Source: Phoronis australis (taxonomy: Eukaryota > Phoronida > Phoronidae). Taken from it: a stretch of 64,000 bases of DNA. The stretch is taken from contig NMRA01000004.1 in NCBI GenBank assembly GCA_002633005.1, positions 642,802-706,801 of the forward strand. The letters run 5' to 3'. The position numbers and the translations under genes were made by a program. Each line of letters opens with the position of its first letter. The stretch's first letter is position 1. Shown here one piece after another: positions 25,601 through 40,600 of the stretch. The notes beneath the pieces were generated by a model that ran no database searches, was not told the DNA's origin, and saw nothing but the letters and a program-made list of their open reading frames with translations.

Positions 25601-28600
25601 AAAGGAAAATTTTCTAGATTTTCCAAAAAACATACAAAATTTTATGATGTTAATTGAACTCCAAACCTTTCATAGTCACATATAAAAGAACACTTATACT
25701 ACACCCACCACCCAATGCTCAAATATCCACAGCATTCAGCGGCTTGTTCCGTAACCGTAGAAACACCAGCAGCGGGAAATCTTGGCGTTTACTTACATAA
25801 TTCAACATTCCAGCCTTGACATCTAATCACTTATTAAAGTGTACATTTCACTATTCTACACTAGAAAGGGTAATAGTCACTTACATAAGTCCTGCATTAA
25901 GAACCAGTTTTCTTTAGTGAATAATGCCAACTGGTTCTCAAAATCCGAGACTCCTATAAGTGACTATTGCCCTGGTGTGATATGTTGCAGTCATAAATCC
26001 CACAGCTTTTCTCGTAAGAAACTTCCACCAAAGAAAGTATCCCAGATCAAGTAATTCAAAGGTAACAAGTCGTAAGAAACATAGTAATAGCTCAACATGA
26101 AATTGCCTTACACAGACGATTGTTCCTACAACATCCCTCAGGTTACTTTATCATCCATGTTGACTCAAACAGTAAGTTCAAAGCCGTAGCAGCCCTCCAG
26201 ACATAAAATGAAGTCCCCAAGGGGAAATTTGTCACAGAATCGATCAGATTTTGAAACTTTTTTAGCAAAATGACCGTTACTTAAAAATTCTTGACAAAAC
26301 ATTAATTTCACAATTGGACATTATGCACCAACTGCTCCAGTTTTGGCAAAATTGGAATTCGAAAAATGAGCAAAACAAAATGGCTAAAACTAATAAAATG
26401 AAAAAGAACACTGTGGCCTACACATTGGCAGCCCCCAAGAAGCAATCTATCGAACCATTGGAAATCAATAACATTTAATCACACCAATCACATCTGTCAT
26501 GCTGAATAGACTGTAACAATGGCATCCTAATTACTTCAACCCAATTAGTGCAAAACAATGCTACAGCATTGAATGAGAAAAGACGGCAATTGAATAAGAA
26601 TGATTAATTTTTTGTTGACGTGTAAAGTTGCTGGATCTCATAGATTCAATAAAGCAACCTAATGAAGTATGATTGTGACCTCAACAAACATTTGACCAAT
26701 AGAAAAACAATGTGGAAGTAAAGAAAGGGAACAGAGTAACGGAAGGACTCAGAATGGCTGACAGATACTTCTGATATCCAAAAATAAAAGTAAAAGTAAA
26801 AGTAACATTCTGTTTTTTAACAAAAGCCTCAAACGAAGTTCGTACAGCATTTATGTGTTCACGCAAGCCATGTTGTCATTCTTTTTACAGATTTTTCCTT
26901 AATTCTAGACTTAATTCCGATTTTACCATGAACAATATGGAAGCAATTCTCTTCTAACACTAGGAACAGTGTCAAGCAAAATTTCAGATTTCAAAATATA
27001 TAATTACTAATTCGTCCTACCGTTCATTAACAATCCATGTCTCCTTAAGGTCTTATCTCCAAACTCAAAATCAAAACTTGAAGAAATAATGTTGCGCATG
27101 ATTCGAGAAGAACTTTATAAATATATAAGTTCAGTGGAAGTGTGCCATCCTATGGGTAAATTTTTGAGCTGAGCTCGGCCCTGGACTTTGGATTTTATAT
27201 TTTCCTTCTTAAAGAATTTTCATTATAAATGGTATTTCAATATATTTTGCTCATTACTGTACAACACACTAACTGTGTAATTGTTTTCGCAAAGCCTTAA
27301 CAGAAAGTAGTCTGACTAGGTAGCCCACCTTCTCGAAATATAGTCAATAAATAAACATGACAAAACAGAAACAGCAATTTCCATGATCAAGTTGTTTCGT
27401 TTAGACATTTACATGATCGAAGCTGCATTTCACCCTGTTTAGGTCGATGAAAACAAAAACTGAATTAGGCCTTTTACTCTCATAAAATCAGTCTCATAAA
27501 TGCATTTCTCACATGACCTGGAATGTGTTACGACACGACTGGTTAATAACGCTGAGTACGTAATTTTTTGATATTACATGGGCAAGTCACAAAGTAGTGC
27601 AAAGTAGAAATCCATACGCCTTACATTTTATCATCCGCAAAACACTAAAACAACCTAACGCGTGCCAACCAAACAACACCAGAATTCCAAGAAATTGACA
27701 AGGTTATGATTGACAAATTTGGTGTCGCAACAGCATGTACTCCCAGTCGGAAGGACATGCAAACAACTTCTTAAAGAGACCCATCTTCGGTGGCGAATTC
27801 CATATCCATGTTCATTTAAATGGATACGACCCCCAACACAAGAAACATGGCGAGACTGTCTAGCTGTGCTGTCTCAAGGTCAATTCAGTGCTCATGCACA
27901 GGGAAGCCTTGCTTATAAATATTTTTTTAAGTTTTATACTTACAACTTCAAACACTATTTATAAGATTCTAACTTGAATATTTGTTACGAAAGCTGAATG
28001 CAATTTACAATTGTTAAGCTTAAAATAAACCTATTAACAAAAAGTAATTGAATTACTTTACATTGCGCAAGCGTGTTTTTACAAAAGTTGCGTTGTGTGG
28101 TTGAAAGTTTTAGACATATTGAGTTTTTTGGCAAAAAAGATTGTTTTTATGGTTCGTGTGAGAAAACGAATCCTACACTCGTCTCAGGTTTACAACATAG
28201 GCAAAACCTCCTGGAAATTTCCAAGAGGTTTTGCCCATGTCATCAACCTGAGACTCGTTTAGGATTCTCTATTACTATGATAGGATTCTATTTTCATTGG
28301 CAACAAGAACCTCAAAACCGTTAGCGACTCAAGAAAACATTTCAGAATTTATTGCGGTTGACCAACCCTAAAATTGGGAATTTGACAATGGAGCAAGTAT
28401 GCATTGGCTGTGACTTGAGTTGGTAACAGAAATGGAATCCTATCACAGTAAGGAATATTAAGAGAAAGGCTTAAGAGAGTAACAATCCTAAATTTGATCT
28501 TTGTTTTTAGCCTTCTGAAAAGGGTGAAATGCAACTAAAAGCATTATCAAATAAAACATAAACAACAATGTGACTGCTTGAGTACTGTGCTTAACAATGC

Positions 28601-31600
28601 ACAAAATAAATGTCAAAAAGACTAAAGTCAATTTTTTAGAGTATTAAAAGAAATAAGTTATTTCTCGGTATTATGTACTCTTTCACCCTTAGATGCGGTG
28701 GTATATGGTAACATTTTAGTACCTATAATCAACTGCAGTGGAATGAGAGTGTGTACGAGCCACTTGCAAATAATAAATAACAATTTCAGCTGTTGCTATG
28801 GTTATTAGTTGTTGCTGGGCAGCTATGCTAAATTCAGACAAACTGCATTTTTACGCCAAAAATTGACAACACCAAACAGAGCTAGAGACCCTGATTTTCT
28901 ATATTCGAAAACAGAGCAAACATAATATTCTATTGTCCTTCCCTTCTGCTGTATTTATGCTTTACCCAAAACTTGCTTGTGCTACATGTAATGCCTATTG
29001 TGCTTATTATCTCTCAAAAACAAAAAAACTGTGCCACCTTCAGAGAGAACAAACAACTACTTGAGCATGACAGTTGCAAAATGATCATCGATCAATTTGT
29101 ACTCAGAATCAAGTCTTGGGTAATGAACTTGATGGATTATATTATTTCTTGGTAACTAAAACTCAAAAAAAAAAAACAAATGTATAGTACCTACACCTGA
29201 AATATGTGAATTCCATTCAAAATCTCTAATTCTGTGAAGTAAGTTCGATTTAGTAAATTCCATCCGTTTTCCGTTGTCATGGAAAATCGGGATCTCAACA
29301 GAGCACAAACTGTAAACACCCCTGTTTAACCAAACATTTAGAACCAGAAATATTGCTGGTAAACTTTAGAGCTACTTTTGTTCATGCATTCAATCACAAT
29401 TACACGTAACACAAGTACTACCTTGGGTGTCGGAGCTCTCTCCTGCTTAGGTGCTTGAATGACCACTTGAGGAGGTGGCTTCCATTCCTGTATTGGCTCC
29501 CGCTCTACCGTCTTCAGCTCAAATTTTTTGGGCTCCTGCAAATGTTCCCACTACACTGATAACATTAAACACACTATCAGCCTCTACTTAAGAGAACGTG
29601 CAGACTACACTAGCACGTAGAATTTGGTTCAAGGCACAAAAACAATGCAGCAATCAACTTGTTTGTTTGGTCAGATACTTCATTGCTTACTTGGGTCACA
29701 CCTCGCTTGACCTTTGTATTGACAAATCATTTTGTTTATTGATACATGAGTCTGGACATCAAAGTTATTAACAACTGGGGTATTCAAGGCAGCTAAATAA
29801 GCCCAGATCATTTCCAACATAATCAATTCATTTGCCAACTACTTGAGCATAACAAGCCCAAGAACTTAAAGACAAGAGGCAATTGAGACTAGACAATTAC
29901 CAGTATTACGTATATTTATAGAGTTGATCAAGTGCCTTCTGTTGATTGGTTATTGCTTTGATTACATAATATCTCTTCTACAGTCCTCTCACTGCACAGA
30001 ACTAATCTTAATACAGCAATTCTTTAATTAATGCATACAAAATTCTACACATTCCGGTTTTCATAGAGATGTATTTGAAGCATTTTATGGCTCTGCAAGT
30101 TGTTGGGGTCTTAATTAAAGTGTATGAATTGTTAGATAAATCATGGACTCATGAGAAATGCAAGTTGTTGTACTAAGTTAACAGAAGTATTACTGCAGCA
30201 ACCAAAAATGAGCTATTCCAATCCATCAGTTCACCATTGTGCCTAAGTCTAAATTTCACGGATTGCATACAAGTAATTACCTTATATGTGGACTCCAATT
30301 TGGCAAAATCAATGAAGTCTGTAGTGGGCTTGGTATTTTTCTTTGGAGTAAAGCCCTCTCCATAGTTGATGTTGAGCTCTCGATTTTTACTAAATGGCGA
30401 CTCTGAAATAGTAACCTTCTTTTCCCGTGGTTTCACTGTAAATGCTTTGGGAGCTGAAAATCAGTTGGACGTTATTTTATTCATAATGCAAAAACGACTT
30501 TCATTTTGCAAAACAGATTGAAAAGACAAGAAACTGAACGGTAGGTTAACATATGACGTAAAAATAATTTACCTAAAAAGCAACTAAGACAAAATAAAGC
30601 AAGTTGTTTTAAAATAAGAAGAAATATTAATGAACAGAAGAAAATAAATAACGAGGAAGGAAAATGATAAAATTTCACCAATCTCAGGCAAAAACTATTA
30701 CCAAAACTGTCCATAACTTCTCAAAACGTTGACTGTTGGCAGCTATGGTATGGAACTTGAAAATGATAAGGAATTTATTGGGTGCTATTCATTTTTTGTG
30801 AAAAGTGAAGGAATACAATTTCACTTGTTTGCACTATTGTGTCCGAAATTGGTGAGATCTTAACATGCATGTCAATGAAGCAACGAAACAAACCGATAAT
30901 AACAGATAGAACAGAAAATGCATCGTAAGGTACTTCATTCAAAGGCCAGAAAAAATACATTTTCAGAAATAAAAAAGGAAAGGGGATAAAATTTTCAGAA
31001 ACCCTATGGTTTGTTGGTATTTTTCTACTTAGAAGTGCATTAAAACCAACACCAGGAGAAGGGTATCTAATTATCAACAAATAAACAAAGATTAATTCAT
31101 TGTGCTACTAAACATCTAGTGACTAGTTCACAAGATCACCACCAGGTGGCGATACTGTCTATACTCTACATTTCTGCTTCCAAAAGTCAATGATGTTTAC
31201 CACTCTAATTTTTGTCAAAACATTTTCAAGAGTAAACATATATCCATTTAGGTTGGTTCGGTACAAAAAGAAAAATGTACATACAACAGTGCATTGCTAT
31301 TGTTTTAAACAATAACGTGTTTCCTCATAAGACTTCAGTTTTTGGAAGAAGTCAAGATTATTAAAGCGCACCTGCGAAGACCATTTGTAAATCAAAATCA
31401 AGCCTGAATGACTCAGTTGTTTAACAGATATAGAAATTTCAAATTGACAATATGGCCATTAACTGTTGTTGAGTCGGAATTATTTACTATAACTTTGTCA
31501 CCCAAAAAAAAGAAGCCATTTTCCAACGATAATTGAAGTTCAGCCCAGAAAGCAATAGAAAACATTATACCTGGGCTCCGGTTCATTGAAGTAATAAACA

Positions 31601-34600
31601 CGGGTTCCATATTTTTAAATTGAATTCATTTCTGCGATACACAGTCTTTGCCTGAAAGGAACATTTGATGACAAAGTTTTTGTTGTCATCAACCACTGGA
31701 CCAATAATATTTTCTCAAAATTCCAGACATTCACTAGACAAAATTAATTACTCTTAGGGCCCCCTCATATCTTTAACTCCAAACATCAACAATCATGCCT
31801 GACTATTGCATATCTTAACTATAATCATAAAGGTCACCTTTGTACATAGACACATAGGAATCCCTGTCACGAGTGGCTCTCTCCAGGGCTAAATACGTCG
31901 ATGTATCAATCTTATTCTCTGCAGTTGAAAACACATCGATCACATTATAGGTTGTAAAACCTTCATCAAATGCTTCTAATTTAACTTCCGTCCACTCGAT
32001 AATCAGCTACAGTTGAAAATTTAAATTTCTAAAATTTGATACATGAGCCCAACTCACTTGACGTTTTAAAAGAACACAAAAAATTGCAACAAGAAAAGGG
32101 CATCACTGTGATAATTTTGTATTGCACAATTGCACACAGTCTGTTGAAAGCCGTTACAAGATTAGAATAAATTCAACATACATGGCTTCCTAATGAGATT
32201 TTGGCATGACAGACGTGTACAGTGAATTGATTATTTTTTTGTCGAACATCGTCTCCAGATCACATTTAAATGCGTTCAACACTACAGACAATGCTTAACA
32301 TAGCGTGGAATGAAGTCATCAATAATTGACATACCGGTAAGTGAGATGAATATGTGTAATAAGCCATGCAGTGCTTAAGCCAATCTGACTGAAGGTGGTT
32401 TGATTCAGATTTAAATGAAAACACTCGCTTCTGCTGTATTGATTGGGAAATAAATGACGACAAGTATTTATCATAACTTACGCTACCAGGAAATGGAAAG
32501 CATCCTGTCAATATGAAGATACAACATGTCGGTGATTATTTTCCTTTGAATATCATAAAACCACAAATCTTAAGGAATTTTTAATGTGATAGAACCACAA
32601 ACCATAAGGACTATATATATATATATATATAAGAAAATTCACCTTATTAAAATCATGAAGACGTGTAATAAACATCCATAATAATATCACACCAAAGTTG
32701 TAATGACTGAATCAAACCACTTTCAATACCAAGTGCATGCATACAGTACTTGTACATGGCTGTGCAGCTGTGTATCCACACTCCCGGACCACTAAGGCAC
32801 TCACCAAAACTTCATGCAAAAGATTCAATACAAGCAGCAAAATGGCACACTGGATTTGTTTAACCAATTCGGTTTTACTAGGGGGGCCTTTGACGAAAAC
32901 TTGAACGAATGACAAAGGCAGAAAATTTGGAAATAAAAATAAAGGTCAACCCCACTCTAAACTAATCACGGGAAGCTGGATTCAGTCGGGAATTTGGACG
33001 TCTGAGGGTTAGTGCTAGACTAGAGTATGAAGCCTTAATTAAAGGGAGTATATCTAAAATGAAAATAATACTTTATGAATGTAAACATCAACCATTCAGA
33101 CCAGACATAGTCATGTCAATAATTTTCGTCAACAATGTGTTAATAAATTTCAAATAATATTTCCCTTAAATCCTAATGAATTAAAATGTAAATATTCAAC
33201 AGTTGGAGTGGAAAGCCATGTTGGACGTTACATAACTTTACCATTCACCAGCCATTCAGTGCAAAACCCAGATTATTGAGCAGAAAAGTTCTCTGTAGCG
33301 CACTCAAACGATGTTGGACCAACTGAGGTACGAAACAGAAACCATACATGATAGGCTTATTCCCTTTGCCACTGACTTTCAGGTGTCTTGAAACTTATCA
33401 GGAAATGACGCGATATTGAGGTATTTAACCAAATGAAGAGATTCGAAAACAATGAGATAAAATTATCAGTTTTGAAGAACTGAATTTAGGGAAAGAAACT
33501 AAACTTTCTTAGCGCATATTTTTATACTTTCAGACAATACCACCCTGTTCACAGAAACTGCAATTTAATTTTATGAAATCACGGTCCCATGTCGTGGTAA
33601 CAGACAAAAAGTTCATTAGTCTCCATTGTTTAACACACAGACTGGTGAACTTTTCACACCTGACATTTCGTTAAGCTAACACGACAGGAGGGTGGGGGGT
33701 ACTCTACCCAATTTTGGATTGGAATGTGTAGCCCAGGGTTCTAAAATGCCAGTTAACCGACTAAATTTACTGGCCTCTCAACCATAGATAGAAAATTCGA
33801 CTCCACCACATGATTTTTCCAGACATTTTGGTCAAGAGCTAGTTGCTCGAAAATGGACCACAGCCAAGATTTTATCCCTCAGCAACACGTTCCCGTTCCA
33901 GTATACCCAGTCAGCGGTGGTAATAAACACCCAAAACACAATCACCACCACCATCTTCACACTCTTGGAACACTCTAGTGCAAATAGCAAATCATAAGCC
34001 ATCGCAGTTTAGCAAAAATAAACAAACTGAAGATGCAATCCATTTAAAAAGCCCCTGTCAGCTAGTAGTAACAAATATTGGGTATTGCAAAATTCGAATT
34101 TCCATTGATGATTTTTCTTTTAAGTACGATAAATTACTCAGTAGGCCAACAACATCATTTCGTACACTCATTCCTCTTCTTTGTAGGGACTATTCTAAAT
34201 GGATTGCTCCCTCAATTTAAGGCATGGCCATTTATAAAAGGGTGTCGAACGCATTGACAACACGAGCTTGCTCTTCAATTGTGAAAATGTGCGAAAAGTG
34301 CAGGCAAAACAAATTCACCTCGATGTAGTCTCCTGAACAACAGGTGGCGCAAGTGGCGCTCATGCAAAATTGCCTTCACTGCCCGCAAAGATTTGTACAC
34401 TGCAACAGGAAAAGTCATTAACATCGGCATCACTAATAGCTCGGCCTGGATATGTGAACTTATTCATTTCATTACACTAACTCAGTTGTACATTATCAAA
34501 AATTAGCATCACCTCTAGCTGAGTTTTATAGGCTGCAACAGTATGCTTAACAATGGCATCATTTTCATCTCTATTCCAGTAAAGTCATTACAGACTTTTC

Positions 34601-37600
34601 CTGTTTGAATCAATAATGGAACTCACGCATGAAATGAGTTTGATTACCATTTCTAAGTTATTCTGTTCGAAGCTCAATACCACGCACAACAAGAACAACT
34701 GCTTCCAATTGCAGAAAATCATATGTATGTGAGTGTGTGCATGCGCGTGTGTGTATATATATACAGATATATATGTATAATTATACATAATATATATATA
34801 GTGTAAGGATTTTCCAACTTCAAAGAAATAAAAATTCAGTGTTGTCATTTTCACATTTTCAACAACTTAATACGACTTTTACTAAATACTGTTTAAGACA
34901 GAAGTCTGGTACAAACCATGTTGCCATTGAAGTGAACTAACTTAATCTTTCAAGTTTGTTGCGGAAGTAATTCTTTTTCAAAAGTCGTGTCTCAAACTGA
35001 AGAATCTTTACAGAAGAGAGGTANGCTGGATTCAGTCGGGAATTTGGACGTCTGAGGGTTAGTGCTAGACTAGAGTATGAAGCCCTAAGGGAGTATATCT
35101 AAAATGAAAATAATACTTTATGAATGTAAACATCAACCATTGAGACCAGACATAGTCACGCCAATAATTTTCGTCAACAATGTGTTAATAAATTTCAAAT
35201 AATATTTCCCTTAAATCCTAATGAATTAAAATGTAAATATTCAACAGTTGGAGTGGAAAGCCATGTTGGACATTACATAACTTTACCATTCACCAGCCAT
35301 TCAGTGCAAAACCCAGATTATTGAGCAGAAAAGTTCTCTGTAGCGCACTCAAATGATGTTGGACCAACTGAGGTAAGAAACAGAAACCATACACGATAGG
35401 CTTATTCCTTTTGCCAATGACTTTCAGGTGTCTTGAAACTTGTCAGAAAATGATGCGATATTGAGGTATTTAACCAAATGAAGAGATTCAAAAACAATGA
35501 GATAAAATTACGAGTTTTGAAGAACTGAATTTAGGCTAACAACAAAGTGGGATGGAAACTAAACTTTCTTAGCAAATATTTTTATACTTTCAGACAATAC
35601 CACCCTGTTCACAGAAACTGCAATTTAATTTTATGAAATCACGGTCCCATGTCGTGGTAACAGACAAAAAGTTCATTAGTCTCCATTGTTTAACACACAG
35701 ACTTGTGAACTTTTCACACCTGACATTTCGTTAAGCTAACACGACAGGTGGGTGGGGGGTACTCTACCCAATTTTGGATTGGAATGTGTAGCCTGAGATC
35801 TAAAATGCCAGTTAACCAAGTTTACTGGCCTCTCAACCATCTATAGAAAATGCGACACCGTACCACATGATTTTTCCAGACATTTTGGTCAAGAGCTAGT
35901 TGCTTAAAAATGGACCACAGCCAAGATTTTATCCCTCAGCAGCACTTCCCGTTCCAGTATACCCAGTCAGTGATAATAAACACCCAAAACACAAATACCA
36001 CCACCATCTTCACACTCTTGGAACACTCTAGTGCAAATAGCAAATCATAAGCCATTGCAGTATAGCAAAAATAAACAAACTGAAGATGCAATCCATGATT
36101 TAAAGAGCCCCTGTCAGCTAGTAGTAACAAATATTGGGTATTGCAAAATTCAAATTTCCATTGATGATTTTTCTTTTAAGTACGATAAATTGCTCAGTAG
36201 GCCAACAAGGTCATTTTGTACACTCATTCAGCTTCTTTGTAGGGACTATTCTAAATGGATTGCTCCCTCAATTTAAGGCATGGCCATTTATAAAAGGGTG
36301 TCAAACACAGTGACAACACGGGCTTGCTCTTCAATTGCGAAATGTGCGAAAAGTGCAGGCAAAACGAATTCACCTCGATGTAGTCTCCTGAACAACAGGT
36401 GGCGCAAGTGGCGCTCATGCAAAATTGCCTTCACTGCCCGCAAAGATTTGTACACTGCAACAGGAAAAGTCATTAACATCGGCATCACTAATAGCTTGGC
36501 CTGGATATGTCAACTTATTCATTTCATTACACTAGGCTCAGTTGTACATTATCAAAAATTAGCATCACCTCTAGCTCAGTTTTATAGGCTGCAACAGTAT
36601 GCTTAACAATGGCATCATTTTCAGCTCTATTCCAGTAAAGTCATTACAGACTTTTCCTGTTTGAATCAATACGGAACTCACGCATGAAATGAGTTTGATT
36701 ACCATTTCTAAGTTATTCTGTTCGAAGCTCAATACCACGCACAACAAGAACAACTGCTTCCAATTGCAGAAAATCATATGTATGTGAGTGTGTGCATGCG
36801 CGTGTGTGTGTATATATATACAGATATATATGTATAATTATACATAATATATATATAGTGTAAGGATTTTCCAACTTCAAAGAAATAAAAATTCAGTGTT
36901 GTCATTTTCACATTTTCAACAACTTAATACGACTTTTACTAAATACTGTTTAAGACAGAAGTCTGGTACAAACCATGTTGCCATTGAAGTGAACTAACTT
37001 AATCTTTCAAGTTTGTTGCGGAAGTAATTCTTTTTCAAAAGTCGTGTCTCAAACTGAAGAATCTTTACAGAAGAGAGGTAAAAAATCTTAACAGTATGAA
37101 AATGCTACTGTTGCGTAATAATGACAAGTTAACCTGGCCGTCATTTGCACTCCTTGGTCCTTTCTCAACTAGATCAATTATTTCAAAACATCTCAATGCA
37201 CCAGGATTTCACACCAAAACCACGCACTTATGATCAAAAATCTCATTTTAATACTTATTTTACATGGACTTAAAATCAACCTGAACAATAACATTGTTAA
37301 TAAAAATTATGAAGAATAAGGAAAAACAAAAGACCATTTGAGATTCCTTGAGATTGCTACTTCAAATTTCACCAAGCATTATCAGCAGAAAAAAGACTCT
37401 TGACATTTGCCATATCTGAATAAGTACAACATATGTAGAAAATTATCGGTAAGCTGCGTAACTCAACACCATAAAACAGGCGTGTGGGATTATGCTTGAC
37501 AGGGAAAAAAAGGCACAGCTTCAGATAGTTAAGACATAAAACAGGCACAGGTAAAGATTGAAAGGAACACTATATGGCGACAAAACAATTCAAATGCTGT

Positions 37601-40600
37601 TAAGCGAGATAAAACAAAAATACGAGCTGGCTAAAACTGATGAAAGAACAATTCTAACCTACAAATGAAAGTGAATGTCAAGTAACTTGAGCAAAATCAG
37701 CAACACATCAAACTAACTGAAACGAATGTCAAGCAAGCAAAACCGATGACAACACTGAATCCCAAGATATCAAATTATGGGATCAGATTATTTTTTGGGT
37801 GAATACTATAAAGAATGTAAAACAATACAGGAACACTTTTAAACACAATAGCTATTGAATTTCCATTCATTATGAAACCTAAGAGTCAAAATTGCAAATG
37901 GTGATCATTTATTGAACAGACTGTACAATTTAATTAAGATATAATACTTTATAAATGTTAATGGTGTCAATTTACTAACAGTTTGGCTACATGGGTGGTA
38001 AACAGAGGTGCCAAAAGATTTATTGATGAGAGCCATAAAAGAGCATGACTGTACAAACACTCTTTACATAAATAATACAGAAAACGTTTCTTGTTATTCA
38101 TGAAATTCACCTTATTTATCCCACCTAGAGCGGTTCAGTTGCCTCGCTACAAAGTGGCTCAACAAAAAGTCACTATAGTGATTGGGGTGTGCTCATCCCA
38201 GCCTCCCTCCCATTTCCTAGGCCTGTGTAACTGAAAACCATTATGGTGTTCTCCCTTTGACCCCAATTTGTTTGATCAGATGGCAAACAAACAAGTTGGG
38301 CGGTTAACCGGCATAGCCAGTATCTTCAGTCAATTTCCCATTAGAGGCGAAATTTCACTTTTACCAAAGTTTTGGTAAATGGGAAAGGTTAGCTCCGGTA
38401 GTTAATCTGCAAATGAAACTTCACTGAAAATAGTAGGCTTTAAATGCGGAGCTTTGGTACTCACAGAAACTTCGGTGTAGTGGGAAAGGTCAGAATGAAA
38501 CTTCACCAAAGTTATTGGTAGAGGTCGCAGCAACGATATACGATCACACGAGACTTGCAAAACGTGTTTATTGTTATTGTAGCCTAGCCACATAAGTAAA
38601 TAACAGAAAGAATATCTGATGAAGTATGACACTCAACATTTTCTTCGGTTCCATAATTGCTCCAATCAGATAAGATCTTATCTAGCCTGACTTGGCCATC
38701 CTGTTAAAAATAAATAAGCGAACAACTGTTCGAACACAAACCAATAACAATTCTGAATTCCTTGTCAAATGCTGATCATGTTTAGTTTTTGAATTTCCAA
38801 AATCGCCCAACTACAACCGAACACATACCAATGCATTGGGTTTGACTGTGTTCATACATGGTCGGTAATAAAGTGCAACCACTATACTTTTCATAATGTT
38901 TACATCCATTATACAGATATATAATTCTTATGTTTGATCCAATACATTGTTTATAGCATTACATGTGATTTCAATAAAGATATTATGCCTGGTGTGTTGG
39001 TTTTATTTAGTTACGCACATTACCATCATGGTCAAATTGCCTACAAAGCTAAGGTGACGTGGTTCCTAATGTGCTACAATTTTCGCACGCGGTTTGCCTG
39101 ATTTCTCCAAAATTTGAAGATGTGTTGTGACTACATAGTTAACTTTCCCATAAAAATGCAGGTGTTCAGGATCACAGTATGAGCGAGGTTGCTGGAACGG
39201 CATAAAACTGGACAAAGACTTCTTATTTCGATTTTTATGCCGATGTAGAAATTTACAATTTAATTAAAAATTTTACAATTAAATAGGATTTTCAGCAAAA
39301 AATAAGAATTATTCATCTGGATTCCTGAAATTTGACCTTATTTTTGTGTAAAAATAACCTACACACCCCTTGATAAGGCCTATCCTATGTGCGCAAAGAC
39401 GGCCAACTTGGTCATTTGCCGATGAAGGTTGAAAGCAAACACCCCATGGCGTATGAAAATGCACTTGAAGTCCGTGCAAACTTTTAGAATTAGGATACTG
39501 AGTGTCTCAAGACCTATTAATGTGAGTTTTATTTCACAAATTAAATTTTCACATGTGCCAAAAAATTTAAAACATAGACGTTCAGCACGAAAAAATCATG
39601 GATGCAAAACACAAAATGGACGACTTCGACCGCCCTACTCATAGAACCAGCTATGTCCCAAGGTGAGTTCCTCAGTAATGCGTATGTTTTTGGGTTAAAT
39701 CCAGAACTAGTGATCCCAAAAAGCAGTGTAGTGAACTCCTCTCAAAACAAGTGGATGCAGTAGATGCAACAGCTTTTCCGCGCAGAAAAAAAAAACAGCT
39801 CAAGAGCACTTCGACTTCTCGTAGTTAATAATGCTTGCTGGAGTCTACTCCCAGCTGAAGCTAAATCTTTCATGGAACAAGTCCCAATGGCAATGGTGAT
39901 AAAATGGTTAATGACAAAACGAGAAAACTTGCCATCGACTGCCATCATTTATTCATTGCTGTTGTTCAGTTACTGAATGTGGAAAATAGTTCTGCTTGGT
40001 TTCAGTAACCATTTGAAGCCTGGTAGATAATTGGCCTGCAGGTTGCGGTTCCAGACAAAAGACTATGCTCAGCAGTTAACAAAGGAGGTAGATGTTATCA
40101 CAGGCTCACAGCCGCTCTGTGCATGGTTTTAACTTAAAAGTCATTGAATGGGAGAACGCCCTAATGGTTTTGACATCGCGAAATGTATCTTGCGATTCAA
40201 CAAAGTCAAATTTAAGACAGAATTCAAAGAAACATCTTTAAATCTCTTACCTTTGTAAAAGGTTTTCTTCTCCTCGACAAGTTCTGGTAGTTGGATTTCA
40301 GCCACAGGGGGCGCTATAGGTGACTGCTTTGACACTTCTGTTACAGGAGTGTTGCATGGAGGACCAGTTGGGAGATGAGAACGAATAGTAATGGAAATGG
40401 GATTCTTCTCATCCTCAGAGGGTGGCAAGGCTAAAATTATAGAAGCAATTAATAAGAAAAATGTAATGTATAATAACGTTGTAGAAAAGAATTCCTATCT
40501 ATATGTTGGCTGAATTTTGCAAAATCATACTTGATAGCAAAAGACTTCACTTGTTCTTTTTGTCGAAAGACATCTTCGATTTGGACCACTAACCGTTACA

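Noticed and set aside
32333-32484. Longer exon candidate (VSYDKYLSSF...) beginning near the micro-exon
   Set aside because: Needs phase 2 input, which exon 6 does not supply, and the proposed start overlaps the strong GTAAGT donor of the micro-exon.
38638-38700. Exon-like stretch (DGQVRLDKILSDW) with a good acceptor
   Set aside because: It is phase 0/0, while exons 5 and 6 around it meet in phase 1, and its donor (GTTGAG) is poor. Including it would break the frame.
39742-39976. Overlapping open frames on both strands near 39.8 kb
   Set aside because: No recognised domain, no fitting splice sites, and composition typical of random AT-rich intron.
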